NCBI GenBank assembly: GCA_910589075.1
Contig: CAJUSK010000011.1
Location: 124,001-188,000, forward strand
Length of the DNA stretch: 64,000 nt
From: an uncultured Lachnospiraceae bacterium
Lineage (GTDB): Bacteria > Bacillota > Clostridia > Lachnospirales > Lachnospiraceae
Direction of reading: 5' to 3'
In this document: piece after piece, positions 60,782 to 64,000 of the stretch
How positions within the stretch are numbered: position 1 is the first letter of the stretch
How the letters are laid out: the number at the start of each line of letters is the position of its first letter
Program-made: the position numbers and the translations under genes
The notes under the pieces: model-generated
Databases searched by the model: none
What the model was told of the DNA's origin: nothing
The model's input: the letters and a program-made list of their open reading frames with translations, nothing else

Positions 60782-62194
60782 ATGGAATGGGAGAAACTGC
60801 TTTGTGATGACAGAATCCGGAGCTATCGGGGCAGCGGTTCCAGTGATTTGCGTACAGAGTTTGAAAAAGACTATCACCGAATTATACAGAGCGCATCATT
60901 TCGAAGACTGCAGGATAAGACCCAGGTTTTTCCCCTGGACCGCAGTGATTTCATCAGAACACGGCTGACCCATTCACTGGAGGTTTCCTCCTACGGGAAA
61001 TCCCTGGGACAGAATATTGCCCGGAGTATTTTAACAAAGATAAGGGATGATACGTTTCTGCCTGCCTATGCAGCGGACATCTGTAATATCCTGCAGTGTG
61101 CCGGCCTTTTGCATGATATTGGCAATCCGCCTTTCGGACATTTCGGGGAAACCGTTATCAGAGACTGGTTCCGGGAAAATCTGCACGGCCTTACATACAA
61201 TGGTACAAAACTGACAGAACTTTTAACACCGCAGATGCAGCAGGACTTTTATGCATTTGAAGGGAATACGCAGGCGCTGCGTCTGGTGACAAAGCTCCAT
61301 TACCTGGTGGATGAACACGGGATGAACCTGACAAAGGCGCTGCTGGGAACGATTATCAAGTATCCCGTTTCTTCTTTACAAATTGATAAGAACAGCGGAG
61401 ATATCCGAACGAAAAAAATGGGGTATTTCCACGCGGACAGGGAAGTATTTGAAGCTGTGCAGGAATCATTGGGGACAAATGGACGCAGACATCCCCTGGC
61501 CTATATTTTGGAGGCAGCGGATGATATTGCCTATCTGACAGCGGATATAGAGGACGCATTTAAAAAAGGCTGCATTACCTTTGCCGATCTGCTGAAAGAA
61601 CTGAAAGCCGCAGGCAGTGGCGCGGAAGATGCAGGGTATGATAACATTGTGCAGAAGCTGGAAGCGAAATATGAAAAAGCCGTGGCAAAGGGAGAGGACG
61701 CTCCGGAGGAATACGCAGTACAGAACTGGATTGTACAGGTACAGGGCCTTTTGATTGCCAGTGCCACAGAGGGGTTTACACAACACTATGGCGCCATTAT
61801 GGATGGTGTCCACAAGGTGGAACTGCTCACCGGGACACCCGGGGAACGGATGTCCCATGCGTTGGGGGATATTGCCTTTCGATATGCATTTACCTCCAAA
61901 CCCATTTTGAAACTGGAAATTGCGGCTGAAAAGATTTTGTATTTTCTCCTGGATGAATTTGTGCGTGCGGTACTGTATTATGACACGGGGCGAAAGCTGA
62001 CAGCAGTGCAGGAAAAGCTGCTGTCGTTGATCTCCAAAAATTATCTGGCGATTTACAGGCGCTATTCCAGGGAACAGACAGAGCAGGAAAAACTGTATCT
62101 TAGGCTGCTGCTGGTGACTGATTACATTTGTGGCATGACCGACAGTTATGCAAAACGGTTGTATCAGGAACTGAGCGGACAGTGGCAGGGATAG
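60782..62194 (+). CDS. dgt: Deoxyguanosinetriphosphate triphosphohydrolase-like protein
   Basis: 470 residues, HD-domain family. TRLTHSLEVSSYG gives the first His, LLHDIGNPPFGHFGE the HD pair, and YILEAADDIAYLTADIEDA the last metal Asp. Such enzymes cleave dNTPs to deoxynucleosides and triphosphate and help control nucleotide pools. It starts 5 bp after the NlpC/P60 stop, implying co-transcription. Confidence 0.93.
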   Translation: MEWEKLLCDDRIRSYRGSGSSDLRTEFEKDYHRIIQSASFRRLQDKTQVFPLDRSDFIRTRLTHSLEVSSYGKSLGQNIARSILTKIRDDTFLPAYAADICNILQCAGLLHDIGNPPFGHFGETVIRDWFRENLHGLTYNGTKLTELLTPQMQQDFYAFEGNTQALRLVTKLHYLVDEHGMNLTKALLGTIIKYPVSSLQIDKNSGDIRTKKMGYFHADREVFEAVQESLGTNGRRHPLAYILEAADDIAYLTADIEDAFKKGCITFADLLKELKAAGSGAEDAGYDNIVQKLEAKYEKAVAKGEDAPEEYAVQNWIVQVQGLLIASATEGFTQHYGAIMDGVHKVELLTGTPGERMSHALGDIAFRYAFTSKPILKLEIAAEKILYFLLDEFVRAVLYYDTGRKLTAVQEKLLSLISKNYLAIYRRYSREQTEQEKLYLRLLLVTDYICGMTDSYAKRLYQELSGQWQG

Positions 62195-62210
62195 ATGAAA
62201 CTTAAAACGA

Positions 62211-62254
62211 ACGGGAAAACCGATTGGCTCAGGCAGCCCGGTTTTCCCGTTTTT
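62211..62254. terminator. Terminator between dgt and trkH
   Basis: ACGGGAAAACCG (62211-62222), 16-nt loop, CGGTTTTCCCGT (62239-62250), then TTTTG. Confidence 0.85.
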
Positions 62255-62256
62255 GT

Positions 62257-62299
62257 TTATGACAGGAGACAGTTTTCCAAGCGTACTCCCGCTTGTTGT
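62257..62299. repeat. Degenerate dispersed repeat unit
   Basis: TTATGACAGGAGACAGTTTT then CCAAGCGTACTCCCGCTTGTTGT. It keeps the TTATGA boundary and the AAGCGT core of other copies, directly after the terminator and just before the trkH stop. Confidence 0.45.
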
Positions 62300-62302
62300 A
62301 TT

Positions 62303-63772
62303 TTACGGTTTTTTTGCAATAAATTTCTGGGTAAACAGATCTTTCCAGATGGCAGGGTGAAACAGGATCAGCAGTGGAAACAGTTCCAGACGCCCTGCCA
62401 GCATGTCAAACATCAATACATATTTCGTAAATGGATGGAACAGGCCAAAATTCTGTGTGGGGCCCACCATTTCCAGGCCGGGGCCAATGTTATTGATGGT
62501 GGCTGCAACGGCGGTGAAGCTGGTAATCAGATCTCTGTCCTCGAAGGAGACTGCCAGTACGGAGGCGGAAAACAGAATCATAAAGGTGATGAAATATACG
62601 TTAATAGATCGTACCACATCGTGTTCAACAGGTTTTCCTTCAAACTTTATTTTTTTGATACTTCTGGGGTGGATATAGGAGGTCATTTCCTTGCCCAGTG
62701 TTTTTACAAGGACAACAAATCGGGATACCTTAATGCCGCCGCCGGTACTTCCTGCGCAGGCGCCAATAAACATCAACAGGACGAGTACGGTCTTGCTGGC
62801 CTGGGACCACAGATTGAAGTCCACAGTGGAAAAACCTGTGGTGGTAATAATGGAGGCAACCTGGAAAGAGGCATGGGTCAGTGTATCAAAGACATTGCCA
62901 TACAGGCTGAATGTTTCAATGGAGACGATGGCGATGGCAGCGGCGATGATGCCCATGTAGTATCGTACTTCTTCCATTCCGAATGCCTTTTTAAAATTAT
63001 GAAAAATTAAAAAATAGTAGGCGTTGAAATTTACGCCAAACAAAATCATAAAGATTGTTACAACCCATTGCAGGTAGGGAGAGTAACTCATCATACTGTC
63101 GTTTTTAATGCCAAAGCCGCCTGTGCCTGCCGTGCCCATGGAGGTGGCCAGGGCGTCAAAGAGGGGCATTTTTCCGGCGACAAGAAGAACCAGTTCCAAA
63201 ATGGTCATGCCAAAATAGATAAAATACAAAATCCGGGCTGTGTATTTCATTTTGGGAACCAGTTTTCCCACGGAAGGTCCGGGGCTTTCCGCCCGCATCA
63301 GGTTGATGTTGGATCCGCCGCTCAGGGGGATGATGGCCATGAGAAATACCAATACCCCCATACCGCCGATCCAGTGGGTAAAACTTCTCCAGAACAGTGC
63401 CGTATGAGACAATGCTTCCACATCATTCAATATGCTGGCGCCCGTGGTGGTGAACCCGGAAATCGTTTCAAATAAGGCATCCGTCAAAGACGGAATTTCT
63501 CCGGAAAGCCAGAACGGAAGTGCACCAAAGAAACTGAGAAAAATCCAGCTCAGTGCGGTGGCAACACAGCCTTCCTTTAAATAAAACACGAGATTTTCCG
63601 GTTTTCTGTGCGTCATCACAAAGCCGAGCAGGAGACAGAAGCAGGCCACACCCAGATAGTACAAACCCACAGGCTCTGCGTAAATGATGGCAACAAGGCA
63701 GGGAAGAAACATCAGAACCGCTTCCACTTTTAATACATTTCCTAAAATCAGACGTATAATTGAACTGTTCAT
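62303..63772 (-). CDS. trkH: Trk-type potassium uptake protein TrkH
   Basis: The 489-residue channel-like transporter has four pore repeats (ETISGFTTTGASI, GMGTAGTGGFG-like STSMGTAGTGGF, ASIITTTGFSTVD, and NNIGPGLEMVGP) between membrane helices. It moves potassium, and perhaps sodium, inward under control of the regulator TrkA encoded 11 bp upstream on the same strand. GGAGGAAGT precedes the minus-strand ATG at 63772. Confidence 0.95.
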   Translation of the reverse strand: MNSSIIRLILGNVLKVEAVLMFLPCLVAIIYAEPVGLYYLGVACFCLLLGFVMTHRKPENLVFYLKEGCVATALSWIFLSFFGALPFWLSGEIPSLTDALFETISGFTTTGASILNDVEALSHTALFWRSFTHWIGGMGVLVFLMAIIPLSGGSNINLMRAESPGPSVGKLVPKMKYTARILYFIYFGMTILELVLLVAGKMPLFDALATSMGTAGTGGFGIKNDSMMSYSPYLQWVVTIFMILFGVNFNAYYFLIFHNFKKAFGMEEVRYYMGIIAAAIAIVSIETFSLYGNVFDTLTHASFQVASIITTTGFSTVDFNLWSQASKTVLVLLMFIGACAGSTGGGIKVSRFVVLVKTLGKEMTSYIHPRSIKKIKFEGKPVEHDVVRSINVYFITFMILFSASVLAVSFEDRDLITSFTAVAATINNIGPGLEMVGPTQNFGLFHPFTKYVLMFDMLAGRLELFPLLILFHPAIWKDLFTQKFIAKKP

Positions 63773-63783
63773 GACTTCCTCCG

Positions 63784-64000
63784 CTATTTTAAAATATCCT
63801 GAATGTCGTTAAAACCGGTGTGGGTTGTTACAATCATGACCGTGTCGCCCACTTCGATGGAATCGTGGCCGCTGGGAATGATTATAGCGCCGTTTCGGTT
63901 GATAAAAGAAATCAACAGGTTCTTTTTCAGAGAAAGGTCTTTCAGCGGAATGCCGGTTACGCCGGATTTTTCGTATACACGGAACTCAATGGCTTCAACC
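63784..64000 (-). CDS. trkA: TrkA potassium regulator, C-terminal part
   Basis: An open frame entering from the right edge, read on the minus strand, with 71 residues and a TAG stop at 63784. The visible part includes TGIPLKDLSLKKNLLISFI, RNGAIIIPSGHDSIEVGDTV and MIVTTHTGFNDIQDILK, the RCK_C domain of TrkA. TrkA binds NAD(H) or ATP with its missing N-terminal half and gates TrkH. Upstream part outside the window. Confidence 0.9.
   Translation of the reverse strand, partial: VEAIEFRVYEKSGVTGIPLKDLSLKKNLLISFINRNGAIIIPSGHDSIEVGDTVMIVTTHTGFNDIQDILK

Noticed and set aside
1..64000. CRISPR arrays, rRNA, tRNA, insertion sequences, prophage genes
   Set aside because: Looked for along the window; no regularly spaced repeats, RNA gene signatures, transposase or phage structural motifs were seen.

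Overview
The window reads as one continuous chromosomal segment of a spore-forming, probably motile member of the Clostridia, most likely Lachnospiraceae. Evidence: sporulation genes (spoVG, spoVT, spoIID, a spoIIQ-like gene, a sipL-like DUF3794/LysM gene), the glgC-glgD pair, PyrK-dependent pyrD, a T-box in front of ileS, strong AGGAGG ribosome sites and medium GC. Genus cannot be decided by eye. I saw no rRNA, tRNA, CRISPR array, insertion sequence or prophage. I propose 53 protein genes, two of them cut by the window edges (a dnaD-like gene on the left, trkA on the right).

Layout. 1-5.0 kb: dnaD-like gene and murC on the minus strand, a DnaA-box-like cluster between them, then glgC-glgD and spoVG. 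5.1-14.9 kb: pth-mfd, a chemoreceptor followed by a REC-GGDEF-EAL-REC protein, a small alarmone synthetase and spoVT. 14.9-26.2 kb: pncB, T-box-ileS, glycogen phosphorylase, an aconitase-like hydratase and an EF-hand-like protein with a possible sigma-D promoter. 26.3-29.8 kb: spoIID and a spoIIQ-like gene, a GIY-YIG protein and an amidohydrolase. 29.8-34.4 kb: a GH9-like lipoprotein, ddl, murF and plsC. 34.6-39.7 kb: a PrcB-like lipoprotein, pyrC-pyrK-pyrD and the sipL-like gene. 39.8-45.4 kb: an uncharacterised protein behind a sigma-D-like promoter, ispE, a GntR regulator, murI, a DUF1934 gene and a serpin lipoprotein. 45.6-54.6 kb: a nine-gene rare-sugar cassette. 54.7-64 kb: a small membrane protein, cardiolipin synthase, a trigger-factor-like lipoprotein, asnS, an NlpC/P60 hydrolase, dgt and trkH-trkA.

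The most distinctive block is the sugar cassette. A LacI regulator, an SIS-domain protein, an RpiB-like protein, an LsrB/RhaS-type binding protein, an RbsA-type ATPase, two permeases, a psicose/tagatose 3-epimerase and a HAD phosphatase share near-identical palindromic operators (core ACCGGT) at both promoters. No sugar kinase is present. Both small isomerase homologues lack residues expected in their families, so the pathway looks non-standard.

A second theme is a family of roughly 40-bp palindromic repeats (consensus close to AATAGAAAG...CTTTCTATTGT, often bounded by TATGA/CATGA), present at seven intergenic places. At two of them the repeat boundary supplies the CAA-TAG end of the neighbouring gene. 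Several genes also have unusual starts: a probable leaderless mRNA (GH9-like lipoprotein), a start codon inside a terminator-like hairpin (amidohydrolase) and a Shine-Dalgarno site inside a hairpin (sipL-like gene).
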